A stretch of DNA of 64,000 nucleotides from Pseudoteredinibacter isoporae_A (GTDB taxonomy: Bacteria > Pseudomonadota > Gammaproteobacteria > Pseudomonadales > Cellvibrionaceae): NCBI RefSeq assembly GCF_040372805.1, contig NZ_BAABWJ010000009.1, forward strand, positions 133,680 through 197,679. Reading direction: 5' to 3'. The notes beneath the pieces are model-generated. The model saw nothing but the letters and a program-made list of their open reading frames with translations, did not search any database and had not been told where the DNA came from. Shown piece by piece: positions 53,734-63,700 of this stretch. Each line of letters opens with the position of its first letter. Within the stretch, counting starts at the first letter, position 1. Both the position numbers and the translations under genes were made by a program.

Positions 53734-55125
53734 ATGAATCGTTCCGATTTTAAATTATGGATTTCTCTATTTACGTTGTTGGCTGTGTGTTTGTCAGTGA
53801 ATGTCCACAGTCAAGCGGAGCCGTTGTATGAGGGTTTCTGGGAAACTGAGGGGTATGGTTATATCTTTGGAATCCAGAAAAAGACCGTCACTATTTATGA
53901 AAAAACGGCCATAAGTTGTCTGGTCAGTGGGTTGTCCTCAGGCAAGCTAAACAATACGGAGCCTCAAGCAGCTCCGTACTTTCATGTGGCGATACCTGGC
54001 TTTATCAATGCGAGGATGGAGATTTATCAACGCTCGGATTCCAGTAATGATTTGGTTTTTCATCGTACAGATACCAATACTTGGATGGTTGCTAAAAGGG
54101 TTTCCAGTTTGCCGGAACAATGTTCGGCAACACCAAATCCAGCCTTAGCGCTGGAGGTGTTTGTTCAAAACTTCCGTGAACACTATCCTTTTCTGTTGAG
54201 GAACCCAGCGTTTATCGGGGAAGTGAATTCTGATCATAAGAAATTCACGGGGCAGCCACTGTTCGATGAGATAAAAAGTTTACTTCGTAAGTTGGAAGAT
54301 CCGCACACCGCATTGTTTGCCCCAGACATCGATCAGTTATTTCTTGGGAATGAATTGCCTAAACCCCAAGTGCCAACTGCATCTGAACTTGCAACGATAA
54401 AACGGCGAGTAGAAGCGCATTATGTTGTTGGTAATGTCGAAACCCTCAATGAGCAAATGCGACTGGGCCAGCTCCCCGATGGGTTGAGTTATTTAGCGGT
54501 AGATGGTTTTTGGGGGCTGTCAAAAGAAGGTACCGCTAATGCTGAACGTTTGGCAATGGAGGCGGCTCTTCCCAAAATACTCAAAGCACTGAAAAGCAGC
54601 AAAGGTTTGGTGATCGATCTGCGAGCGCATTCTGGAGGCTCCGATAAATTGGGGATTCAGCTTGCGGGGATCTTCACTAAGAAAGACTACCTAGCCTATC
54701 GAAAGCAGTTTGTCATTGAAGGAGGAGTAGATCCGAAATGGCAAGAGGGGATGCCGATCATGGTACGCTCCATAGGCGGAAGCTCCTGGGCCGGGCAGAT
54801 TGCGATACTTACCAGCCCAGCTACGGTTAGCGCGGGTGAAGCGTTTGTGATGGCCTTGGAGCAGCGATACCCTCGAGTAAAGCGTGTCGGAGAGAAAACT
54901 CGAGGAAGCTTTTCGGATATGTTGCCGAGGACTTTACCCAATGGATGGCTGTTTTCATTGCCCAATGAACGTTATCTGGATGCGGCGGGAAAGAGCTTCG
55001 ATTTTATAGGCATTGAGCCACATCTGTATGTTGAGGATGTGCTGGGTGAATCTGAAAATAGCCGTAGGGATAGGGTGTTGGAGGCTGCCATGGATTTCTT
55101 ACTTCAATCGCCGTCCAATCACTAA
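53734..55125 (+). CDS. S41-family (tail-specific protease-like) peptidase, exported
   Basis: 463 residues from the ATG at 53734, with GAGGA eight bases upstream. Signal peptide about 1-28. The C-terminal half is an S41 serine peptidase: GLVIDLRAHSGGSDKLG, then TSPATVSAGEAF with nucleophile Ser366, and GEKTRGSFSDM. The N-terminal 150 residues are unique. No PDZ domain is evident. Periplasmic or secreted; substrate unknown. Confidence 0.8.
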   Translation: MNRSDFKLWISLFTLLAVCLSVNVHSQAEPLYEGFWETEGYGYIFGIQKKTVTIYEKTAISCLVSGLSSGKLNNTEPQAAPYFHVAIPGFINARMEIYQRSDSSNDLVFHRTDTNTWMVAKRVSSLPEQCSATPNPALALEVFVQNFREHYPFLLRNPAFIGEVNSDHKKFTGQPLFDEIKSLLRKLEDPHTALFAPDIDQLFLGNELPKPQVPTASELATIKRRVEAHYVVGNVETLNEQMRLGQLPDGLSYLAVDGFWGLSKEGTANAERLAMEAALPKILKALKSSKGLVIDLRAHSGGSDKLGIQLAGIFTKKDYLAYRKQFVIEGGVDPKWQEGMPIMVRSIGGSSWAGQIAILTSPATVSAGEAFVMALEQRYPRVKRVGEKTRGSFSDMLPRTLPNGWLFSLPNERYLDAAGKSFDFIGIEPHLYVEDVLGESENSRRDRVLEAAMDFLLQSPSNH

Positions 55126-55264
55126 GGGGCTTTACTTGCGCCGTGTAGTGACCGTGGTTTACGTTGATAAAATGTAGAATTCAGCGCCAGTTGAATCAAG
55201 ATTTGGATTCGCCCCCCCATTCTTTGGTAGAATCAGCCCTTTGTGAAGATCAAGAGCCGGTATT

Positions 55265-55516
55265 GTGATTAAAAAGCTTTCTCTATTTCTGTTGACCATC
55301 ACGCTGGGTGTCGCCAGTAGCGGGGGAATCGCTGGCAAGGCGATTGTTGCTCCATTGGGTGACGAGTACGAGCTTGTGTATCGTTGCCAGAACGAATGTG
55401 TTCTGGTGCTGTTGCCAAATGGCAAATATGGCGTAAAGGATTCCGAGGGTGGCTGGGTGACCACATTGGTCAGAAAGCTGAAAGATACGGAAAAAACACC
55501 GGGCTTTTCTTTTTAG
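55265..55516 (+). CDS. Small exported hypothetical protein
   Basis: 83 residues from a GTG start at 55265. Signal peptide about 1-24 (ends SSGGIAG). Two cysteines (Cys41, Cys45) could form a disulfide. No family recognised. Confidence 0.55.
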   Translation: MIKKLSLFLLTITLGVASSGGIAGKAIVAPLGDEYELVYRCQNECVLVLLPNGKYGVKDSEGGWVTTLVRKLKDTEKTPGFSF

Positions 55517-55579
55517 AGCAGAGAATAAAACAGCCGAACAAAAATTAATCAGTGGTGGCAAATAAGTAAGGCGCTTTGA

Positions 55580-56386
55580 ATGGTTAGGATTGCACTGTTT
55601 ACTACGTTGCTTATCGGCTTGTGTGCCGCCGTTTACTATTTCTATATGACGCCTACTAGCCCCAATGGGGCTGCAGAACCGGCCTTGTTTGAACCACAGC
55701 CACTTCCTGAGTCCAGCGGGAGCACCGCTACACAGCCTTCCGCCAAGCTCGTAGAGCGTGCTGTTGAACCAGATGGGCCAGCCCTGAGTAATCTTCCGTC
55801 AACTTCCAATACCGCCACAGCCAAGCTAAACGCTGCATCAAAAGTGGCATCGAGTCGTGAAGTGCAAGCGGGCATTGAAGATTTGCTTTTGGATAAGAGT
55901 GGAGGCGCCGTTCGCGCGCGTACTGCCGTCCATATTATTGTTGATTCGGATGGGTTTTCGAATCTGGTTTCTCAGTTGGACTTCCACGCCGATTCGTCTC
56001 CCAATACAGTAATGTATGAGGAATCGCTCGAGGAAAGCTTCAGAAATCTCAACAGCGAAGTCGACAATGCCACCATTCTGTACGATGACTTCGCCTGTAC
56101 TGAAAACATGTGCATAGGTCAGGTCCGCATTTACGGTAATGACGAAAGCTATCAGCTTGACAATATTTCAGCAAAAATTCTGAGTTCTATTAACGAACAG
56201 GAAGAGTATTCGAATACATCGGTTGTGAGTCATGTTGAAGATAGGCTGGACCACCAGTTGATGAACTATATTATCAACTTCCCGAGCGTGGGGGATGCGC
56301 CTACCATTGTTATGGAAAATTCGGTGAATCAAGAGCTGAAGTTTGTGGACGACAGTGCGGCAGCACCAGCGAATAAAAAACAGTAA
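55580..56386 (+). CDS. Membrane-anchored hypothetical protein
   Basis: 268 residues. One N-terminal transmembrane segment (about 4-22), a Pro/Ser/Thr/Ala-rich linker to about 90, then an acidic globular region with Cys173 and Cys178 spaced for a disulfide (FACTENMCIG). Likely periplasmic bulk. No family recognised. It follows the small exported protein by 63 bases. Confidence 0.6.
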   Translation: MVRIALFTTLLIGLCAAVYYFYMTPTSPNGAAEPALFEPQPLPESSGSTATQPSAKLVERAVEPDGPALSNLPSTSNTATAKLNAASKVASSREVQAGIEDLLLDKSGGAVRARTAVHIIVDSDGFSNLVSQLDFHADSSPNTVMYEESLEESFRNLNSEVDNATILYDDFACTENMCIGQVRIYGNDESYQLDNISAKILSSINEQEEYSNTSVVSHVEDRLDHQLMNYIINFPSVGDAPTIVMENSVNQELKFVDDSAAAPANKKQ

Positions 56387-56448
56387 CGACAGGGGCTGGC
56401 AACAAGTACAAAATATCCAGGAAGCTCGGCGTTCCTCAGCGAAAAAAC

Positions 56449-57339
56449 TTACCTTTTCTGATTGGTCTCTTCAAACAATTCAACAAAATCTTCTGCAATC
56501 TTGGGTAAAGACTTCCAGCGCCGTGATGCCCAGCCGAATACAATGGGCGGCAAATCTGAAATGGGAATGTAAGCAACGGCATGTTGTTTTTTTAAGTTTT
56601 GGGCGTGGCGTTCAGGGCTAATGGTATGCCCTAAACCCATTTCCACAAATTGAATGGCAGTGTCCCAATCATCTACGGTAGTAATGGTTTGACAGTAAAC
56701 CCCTTTGCTTTGCAGCTGTTGGGTGAGTTGACTTTGTGAGGTGGAAGAATCTTTCAGAGCGATATAGGAAATGTCTTTGAGCTGTTTGGCCTGGATGCGT
56801 GTTCTTTGGGCGAGTTTATCGTGTTCGGGTACGACCAAAACCCAGGGCATTTCGACAAAAGGGCGTTGTTCGATACCTTTGATGGCATCGCCCATGGTGA
56901 TGAAAGCCAAGTCGACTTGTTCATCGCGAAGGGCTTCAATGCAGCGTTGATGAGTGTTGGCTGATTGGAAGTGAAGTTTTACACTCGGGTAGCGTTCACG
57001 GAAAGCAACGACGGTGTTGCTCATAAAGTGCTTGATGGTTGTGCCCCCAGTGGTGATACCAAGTGAGCCCATTTCGCCTGCCGCCAGTTGTTCGAGTTGT
57101 CGTACGCCCAGAGTGATATTGCCCAAGCCTTCCCGCACATGCTCGTAGAATACTTGCCCGGCCTGGGTGGGCTCTACACCTCGAGCCTTTCGTTCAAGTA
57201 GACCGACACCCAGCTCTTTCTCCAGGCGAACGATGTGCTGGCTGACGGCGGGTTGAGTGCAATGCATTTGTCTGGCTACGGCACTCAGGTTTTTGTGTTC
57301 ACAGGCGGCGATAAAGACTTTCAGATCATCCAGAGTCAT
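56449..57339 (-). CDS. LysR-family transcriptional regulator
   Basis: 296 residues from the ATG at 57339. N-terminal winged HTH (FIAACEHKNLSAVARQMHCTQPAVSQHI, about residues 9-36) and a C-terminal periplasmic-binding-type effector domain. Divergent from panB; the intergenic region holds a LysR-box-like repeat, so panB is the likely target. Effector unknown; the sequence has a CysB/Cbl-like tone in its length and layout, but I would not press that. Confidence 0.88.
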   Translation of the reverse strand: MTLDDLKVFIAACEHKNLSAVARQMHCTQPAVSQHIVRLEKELGVGLLERKARGVEPTQAGQVFYEHVREGLGNITLGVRQLEQLAAGEMGSLGITTGGTTIKHFMSNTVVAFRERYPSVKLHFQSANTHQRCIEALRDEQVDLAFITMGDAIKGIEQRPFVEMPWVLVVPEHDKLAQRTRIQAKQLKDISYIALKDSSTSQSQLTQQLQSKGVYCQTITTVDDWDTAIQFVEMGLGHTISPERHAQNLKKQHAVAYIPISDLPPIVFGWASRRWKSLPKIAEDFVELFEETNQKR

Positions 57340-57375
57340 GCGTAGGGCTCGATTTGCTTTCGTTAGCATATATCA

Positions 57376-57387
57376 TAGTAAATACTA
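57376..57387. promoter_or_regulatory. LysR-box-like inverted repeat before panB
   Basis: TAGTA-AA-TACTA, fitting T-N(10)-A symmetry, in the divergent LysR/panB spacer. Supported by position and symmetry only. Confidence 0.4.
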
Positions 57388-57476
57388 GGGTAGTCAAACA
57401 TATCTATAGAATTTACTTTGATATAAGCATGCGGCAATCTGCGCACCTTGTCTACTATGAAATGTCAGGGGATCTT

Positions 57477-58283
57477 ATGTCTGAAGTGTTTGAAACAATA
57501 ACCGTACCGCGTCTGCAATCAATGAAAGATAGCAAGAAGTTGGTGATGTTAACGGCCTACGACTACACCATGGCTCGGCTGTTGGATCCTCATGTGGATA
57601 TTTTGTTGGTCGGTGATACGGTGGGTTGTGTCGTGCAGGGGGGAGAAACAACGCTGGGTGTTACCCTGGAGCAAATGACCTATCACGCTACGATGGTAAA
57701 GCAAGGCGCGCAACGTGCCCTGGTCGTTGCCGACCTGCCTTTTGGTACCTATCAACAGGGTGCAAGCTACGCGCTTGATGCGGCTATTACTCTGGTAAAA
57801 GAAGCGAAGGTTTCTGCCGTGAAGTTGGAAGGTGGCGTGGAAGTGTGTACCAGTATTGAGAAAATCAGCCAGGCGGGTATTCCTGTGATGGCCCACCTGG
57901 GACTGACGCCCCAGTCTTATCACGCGATGGGTGGAAATAAAGTTCAGGGCAAGAGTTCGTCCGCCGCAGAAAAATTGTTGGCAGATGCAAAAGCCGTTGA
58001 AGCGGCGGGTGCTTTCGCTCTGGTACTTGAGGCGATTCCGGCAGAGCTGGCTCGGGAGATAACCGAAGCACTCTCCATTCCTACTATCGGTATTGGCGCC
58101 GGAACAGATTGCAGTGGCCAAGTGCTGGTCATCAATGACCTGATTGGTCTGAATGAAAGTGAAGCGCCTATGCGTTTTAACAAGGAATATTGTGCGGTGC
58201 GAGAACTGATTGAAAATGCCGCCAAATCCTTCGCGAGTGAGGTTCGAGCAGAAGCGTTTCCAGATGCGTCTTACAGTTATTAA
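57477..58283 (+). CDS. panB: 3-methyl-2-oxobutanoate hydroxymethyltransferase PanB
   Basis: First step of pantoate synthesis. 268 residues from the ATG at 57477, chosen because AGGGG lies six bases upstream. The conserved metal and catalytic segments are intact: LLVGDTVGCVVQG, VVADLPFGTY, AVKLEGG and LVLEAIP. No panC or panD follows; instead the gene stands alone opposite a LysR regulator, so it may be a second copy with a specialised role or simply a dispersed pathway gene. Confidence 0.92.
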   Translation: MSEVFETITVPRLQSMKDSKKLVMLTAYDYTMARLLDPHVDILLVGDTVGCVVQGGETTLGVTLEQMTYHATMVKQGAQRALVVADLPFGTYQQGASYALDAAITLVKEAKVSAVKLEGGVEVCTSIEKISQAGIPVMAHLGLTPQSYHAMGGNKVQGKSSSAAEKLLADAKAVEAAGAFALVLEAIPAELAREITEALSIPTIGIGAGTDCSGQVLVINDLIGLNESEAPMRFNKEYCAVRELIENAAKSFASEVRAEAFPDASYSY

Positions 58284-58341
58284 TAAAATATGATCGACGG
58301 GAACAGCGATGTTTATAGCCTTTCCCGTCGAACCGAACTCA

Positions 58342-59133
58342 TTACAAATGCATTCTAAACAAATGGAATTGATCGGTGCCGGATTTAATGCGATGCGCAT
58401 TTTGTTTGAATAATTCTGAGGCCTGAAATGCCTTTAATCCGTCTTCCGTATCCCACTCGACAAAAGTTAATTGACTTGGGGCTGCGTGTCGGTTTCCTTT
58501 GGGGGCCTGTGTATGAATGCCATGAGCTTCATACTGCGGTGACCGCATGGTGTAAATAAAACGGCCGCCGGCCTGTTTTACCGCAGGTTCGATATTGCTC
58601 AGATATTGTTGGTAATCTTCTGGGTGGCTTTCTTTAATCCAAGCCATTGCAAGTGTGTAGTGTTTGTTGGGGTGGAAACTCAGCTCGAGTTTCTTGTCCA
58701 ATTCCTTGCTGTAAATGTTTAACACTTCCCAGGCTATCGGGCGAAGCGATTTGATATTCGGCCATTCGGCTCTAGCGATCAGCTGGTTTTCTGATGCCTG
58801 ATCTGGCCATGAAAAAAATGCCATGGTTTTGGGGTTAAATTGTTTTGAAGAGCTGCTGTTAATGCGTATCTGGCCTTCACGTTTCAATCCGTATTGGCTG
58901 GCCAGCGGAAAGGCTGCGTCGTAATACTCTTTTCGTGCCGCTTTTCCTTGTGGCGTTTTATGCGTTACTGGGATGATGACCGAAAATACCTGCCCCTTTG
59001 CAAATGACATTCGCAAAGCTTCTTTATCGTTATTGGCGTGTGCGGCGTTGATGCAAAAAAACACCATGAAGGCGGCAAACAGATTGGGGAATGTCGCCAA
59101 AAGGCTGTAGGCCGTTGTGGGGAATCGTCGCAT
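58342..59133 (-). CDS. Exported protein with two ferredoxin-like (DUF1330-like) repeats
   Basis: 263 residues with a signal peptide of about 34 residues (ends AAHAN). Two similar alpha-beta halves follow: FSVIIPVTHKTPQGKAARKEYYDAAFPLA and YTLAMAWIKESHPEDYQQYL. Each ends in a strand pair (FSWP, FVEWDTEDGLKAFQASELF). This is the layout of the dimeric alpha-beta barrel fold, here as an internal duplication. Function unknown. It is divergent from a LysR gene, which may regulate it. Confidence 0.55.
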   Translation of the reverse strand: MRRFPTTAYSLLATFPNLFAAFMVFFCINAAHANNDKEALRMSFAKGQVFSVIIPVTHKTPQGKAARKEYYDAAFPLASQYGLKREGQIRINSSSSKQFNPKTMAFFSWPDQASENQLIARAEWPNIKSLRPIAWEVLNIYSKELDKKLELSFHPNKHYTLAMAWIKESHPEDYQQYLSNIEPAVKQAGGRFIYTMRSPQYEAHGIHTQAPKGNRHAAPSQLTFVEWDTEDGLKAFQASELFKQNAHRIKSGTDQFHLFRMHL

Positions 59134-59233
59134 GTTATGTGTCCTCTGTGCGCTGAATTTGACTAGACCATAGAGGCTGTTGCCTGGCTTGTCTTGGCTT
59201 TACTTTGTCTTGGGCTGGTGCAAAAATGCACCA

Positions 59234-60103
59234 ATGAAAAATTGGGACGACTACCGCTTAATCCTGGCATTGCACCGCACGCAGACTTTACGTGGCGCGG
59301 CGGATTTGCTTGGCGTAAACCACTCGACGGTCTCTCGTCGCCTTACCGTGGTGCAGCATCAACTCGGGCATTTATTTGAGCGTACTCTGGACGGTTACCA
59401 GGCCACGTCACTGGGATTGGAATTTGTGAATACCGCTTTGCAGATTGAAAACCTGAGCGAATCCATGGGTCGGCGCCAGCGTGGGCAGAATGACGACATG
59501 AGTGGGCCGATTAATTTATCGATTCCACCGCCTATTGCTCAGACGTTGCTGATCGGTGAGCTGAAGGGGTTTTCTGAGCGTTACCCCAATATCCAGCTGA
59601 ATATCAATTCTTCGTTTGAACTGCGTAATCTGGAAAGAGCCGAAGCGGATATTGTGATTCGAGGCACAGATCAACCACCGGAATATTTAGTTGGCCGGCG
59701 AGTGGCATCGGTCAAGCTGCATTATTATGGATTACGGGAATATCTGAATACCACTGCTGCGGAACATTATCAGTGGATTGGACGCGATGCCGACGAGCAA
59801 AACCCTCAATGGATTAAAGACTCACCTTACCCGAATGCCCGGATTGGGATACGTTCCGATGATATTTTGATGCGCCATCAGTTATTGCTGTCCGGTTATG
59901 GCTTGAGTCGAGGGGCGTGTTATATGGCAGATCCCTGCGAAGAGCTTGTGCGCCTCAATGATACCCCGGCAATTCATCTAACGGATCTGTGGGTGCTGGT
60001 TCACCCGGATCTGCGAGAAACCCCCAGAATCAAAGTACTGATGCAGTTCTTGTGTGAGGCGTTGCTGAAAAAGAAAAGCCTGATCGAGGGCAAACAACCC
60101 TGA
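59234..60103 (+). CDS. LysR-family transcriptional regulator
   Basis: 289 residues from the ATG at 59234. Winged HTH at about 5-35 (LILALHRTQTLRGAADLLGVNHSTVSRRL), the classic non-CbbR type seen in GcvA-like or AmpR-like regulators. The effector domain is shorter than usual and contains RAEADIVIRG. Divergent from the exported tandem-domain protein. Confidence 0.88.
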   Translation: MKNWDDYRLILALHRTQTLRGAADLLGVNHSTVSRRLTVVQHQLGHLFERTLDGYQATSLGLEFVNTALQIENLSESMGRRQRGQNDDMSGPINLSIPPPIAQTLLIGELKGFSERYPNIQLNINSSFELRNLERAEADIVIRGTDQPPEYLVGRRVASVKLHYYGLREYLNTTAAEHYQWIGRDADEQNPQWIKDSPYPNARIGIRSDDILMRHQLLLSGYGLSRGACYMADPCEELVRLNDTPAIHLTDLWVLVHPDLRETPRIKVLMQFLCEALLKKKSLIEGKQP

Positions 60104-60769
60104 ACGCATCGGCGGGTATTTTTAAGCGTTGTGAGACGATCTCGACCACTCGTCAGTTGAACGCATTGGGCTGAACCCCGTTAATCCCCCCATTTTTCTG
60201 ATATTTCGCTCTCCTTGCTTAGGCGGCCTAGTCAATTAAAGTCGCTTAAAGCCTTGCCTGGCGCGGTTTTCAAAAGTCATGTAAGCAAATGAAATTCCTT
60301 TTCTGTCGGCCTTGTGGGCATCATTGTTGACGGTTCACGCACTCAGAGGGGGCTTTGCTTCCATATCAGTGATAATCCTGTCAAACAAAATTTGTGACGC
60401 AGTTATCAAAATGGGGGTCTGTAGTGTGAGAGGATTCACAGAAAATGGAACAAAGGTATGGGCGGATTCAGCCTATACTCCTATTTGTTTCTTAGATAGT
60501 AAGACGAAAACATAAGAATAAAGGAAATTGGTGGAGAATAACGAGTAGTTTCTATCAATGATGTATTCGGCGTGTTTGAGAGCTTCCAAATGGATTCGGA
60601 AGCGTTGCGGTATCAAGCACCGTGAAGTGTTGAAACACCAGCTGTATTCCAAAATCTGCGGGCACCGCCCGTTTAGAGACCATGGGTTTATTAAAGCTAA
60701 GCAGTCGATTGCCTTGGCTAGATAAATATTGAGCGATGGATATTGCTCCTTGGACTATAGGATTTGGAC
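60104..60769. other. Long leader region of the giant adhesin gene
   Basis: 666 bases with no gene I can support apart from a weak 55-codon frame. It presumably carries the adhesin promoter and regulatory sites; large leader regions are common for LapA-type genes. No riboswitch could be confirmed by eye. Confidence 0.5.
60558..60725 (+). CDS. Weak small ORF in adhesin leader
   Basis: 55 basic residues starting MMYSACLRASKWIRKRCG. No clear ribosome site (the sequence before the ATG is TTTCTATCA) and no family. Probably chance. Confidence 0.15.
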   Translation: MMYSACLRASKWIRKRCGIKHREVLKHQLYSKICGHRPFRDHGFIKAKQSIALAR

Positions 60770-63700
60770 ATGGTGGAAAACAACAGCATCAACACGAGCC
60801 TTCTTTCTGCAAATGAAGGTCCTATCGAGCCAGTTTATGAGGTGTCTCAAGATGCCTTGGTGATTGGTATCAAAGGTGACGTTTTTATACAGCGTTCCGG
60901 TGAGTCATCCACTCAAGTCTTAAATAATAACGACCCTGTTGCCATTGGCGACAGCATCACCACGGCGGCGGATGCGGCGGTTGTCATTCGTTTTTCAAAC
61001 GGCTCTCTGTTAACGCTCGGTCACGAGCAAAGCGCAAAAATCGATGCCGCGTTGGTGCGTCTTCTGGAAGACGACAGCGTTCAGCAAATAGCCGGAGAAA
61101 TCGAAGAAATTGATTTTGCCAAGCTGGAAGAAGGATTGGCGAAAGGTTTGAATCTGGAAGAATTACTACCTGCAACTGCAGCCGGACCAGGAACGGGTGG
61201 GGCTGGTAATGGCAGTTCAGTGGGTACCGGGGTGCGTTTTGAATTGACGGGTGATGAAACCATACCCTCGGCGGGTTTTGGTACCGGTACTTTTGGGAAT
61301 GGCCTCGCGACGGGAGAACCGGAAAACGGGATTACTGATACCGCACCAGAAGCAGCCGACGATATCGATGAAGTGAGCAGTTTAAATGTAGCGACCGGAA
61401 ATGTTGTAACCGGCCTTGACGTCGGTGGTGATGCCAACACTCTGGATGGCAATGCGGATGATTCGGGCCCCAATGGTTTTGGTGACATTATTGTTGTGGG
61501 TGTGACCCTTGGAGATACGCAAACTCCCTTGAGCGATGGCAGCGGCGTTGGTGTGACTCTCGAATCGGATCGTGGCATTTTATTACTGAACAGCGATGGC
61601 AGTTATACCTATACTCCCAATCGTACCGCGACGGGTACGGATGTGTTCACGTATACCATTGTTGATAATGATGATGATCTATCAACAGCAACGTTAAGTA
61701 TCGCGATTGATGCTACACCAGATTTACAGGTCCCCGATGGGGATACACCTGATACCCCAGAGGCAAATGCTCTTGCGCAAGCACAGGGTACCGCCGCATT
61801 TGAAGCCGGTTTAACGGATGGTACGGGCGAATTGTCCGATGGTGACTCCGGTAATAACAGTGACCCCCGTGAAGAAACCTCTGGCCGTATTACGTATTTT
61901 CAAGGCGACGGTGAAGGCACAGTGACGATTGCCGGAGTCGTCGTAGCGGTTAACGGTGTTTTGCAAAACTCTTCAGTGAATGGCAATTTCGGCGTGCTGG
62001 AAATAACAGCCGTCAGCGAAACCGAGATCACTTACCGCTATCGTTTAAACGATGCAGCTGATCACAGTGACGGGCCTGTTTCTGAGAATTTTACTGTGAT
62101 CGTCAGTGATGATGATGGTAATAGCAGTGATGATGTCAGCGCTAATTTACACATTCGAATCATCGATGATTCGCCCATCAGTAACTCCCAGATTGATAGC
62201 ATTGATGGAAGTTTGCAGGCAACGGGTAATGTACTGACGGCTATCGATATACCATCCGGTGACAGTAACAGCACTGATGGCGTAGCGGATATTGTTGGTG
62301 CGGACGACCCAGGTTTTGTAGCGTCGGTTGCTGCAGGTGATCAAGCAGCCACTTCGGGTGGCGTAGGTGTTGCCGTGAGCAGCGATAAAGGCACATTGGT
62401 TCTGCAGGCTGATGGCAGTTACACCTATACAGCAAACCCTGGCGCTTTCGGCGATGATATTTTTACTTATGTGCTGAGCGATGCCGATGGCAGTACCGAA
62501 AGCGCAACGTTAACAATTAATGTCGATGCCGCGAATACATTGGCTGATGATGATGAATCGGCCAGCGGCTTGCAGGGCGCCAGTATTGCGGGAAATGTTC
62601 TTGAGAACAGTAGCAATCCTGATGGGCCGGAAGACGCCTCCGTGGGCTCATTTTCAATTCCGGGGGATTCCACTCAATACCAAGCAGGTGATACGGCGAT
62701 TATCCCAGGCATAGGTTCTATTACCCTTGAGAGCTCGGGCGCGTACACGTTTGTTCCTTTGCCTGGTTTTGCGGGCACCGTTCCTTCCATTACTTATGTC
62801 GTCACGGATGGCTTGAACGTTGTCGACTCGGATTTAAACCTGACGGTAATTGACCCTCTTGTGCCGCCTATTGCGGTTTCTGATGTTGTCAGCAGTGCAA
62901 CGCCTGGAACAGTGGTGACCGTTTCAGTGCTAAACAATGACAGTGATCCGGACGGATTTCTCGTTGCGAGCAGTGTGGTGATCAGCGGTGCACCTGGAAG
63001 CGGAAAAACTCTGGATGTGACCGGGCAAGGCGTCTGGCAGGTACAAGCGGATGGCAGCATTACTTTCACTCCAGAAGCGGGTTTTGCGGGGAATCCGGAT
63101 GCGATAACGTATTCCGTCAGCGATAACGATGGTTTAGTGGCCAGCGCGCAAGTGACGGTGAATTATCAAGTGAACGTTGTCGTTGACGATATTACGGTCA
63201 CCGAAGGCGACAATGCCGTGTTCTCTATTCAGGTGAGTAATGCAGAAGCCAATAGCATTCTTAATCTGAGTCTGCAGGATGGCTCTGGTGCAAATGCTGC
63301 GAATGCGCCCACGGATTATAACGCCAGCCTACTCGAATACAGTCTGGACAATGGTGCAACATGGCAGGCCTTACCCGCTACTGGGGAGGTGAGTTTAGTT
63401 TCTGGTGGCAGCCCGCTGGTTCTGTTACGGACCGATACCGTCAGTGATAATCTCGATGAGAACAGCGAAGTGTTCGATCTCTCGGTGAGCTTAAGCAGTG
63501 GTAGTGAGGTCGTGAACGATGCCGCACAAGCCACCATTCTGGATAGTGATTTACCCAATGTCGGCGTGTCGGGTCAAACCGTTAACGAAGGCGTGAATAT
63601 TGTTTTTCAAGTTGATGTTCAAAATGCGGCGGCCAATAGCAATGTAACCTTGACCTTAAATGATGGTCTAGGGGTTGATGGAGCGGTTCAAGGCGTCGAT

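Noticed and set aside
60326..60366. Fragment resembling c-di-GMP (GEMM-I) riboswitch pieces, CACGCA and, reversed, GCAAAGCC
   Set aside because: The two pieces lie on different strands and the conserved core between them is missing.
60312..60515. 67-codon frame in the adhesin leader
   Set aside because: No ribosome site, no recognisable sequence; likely chance in a long leader.
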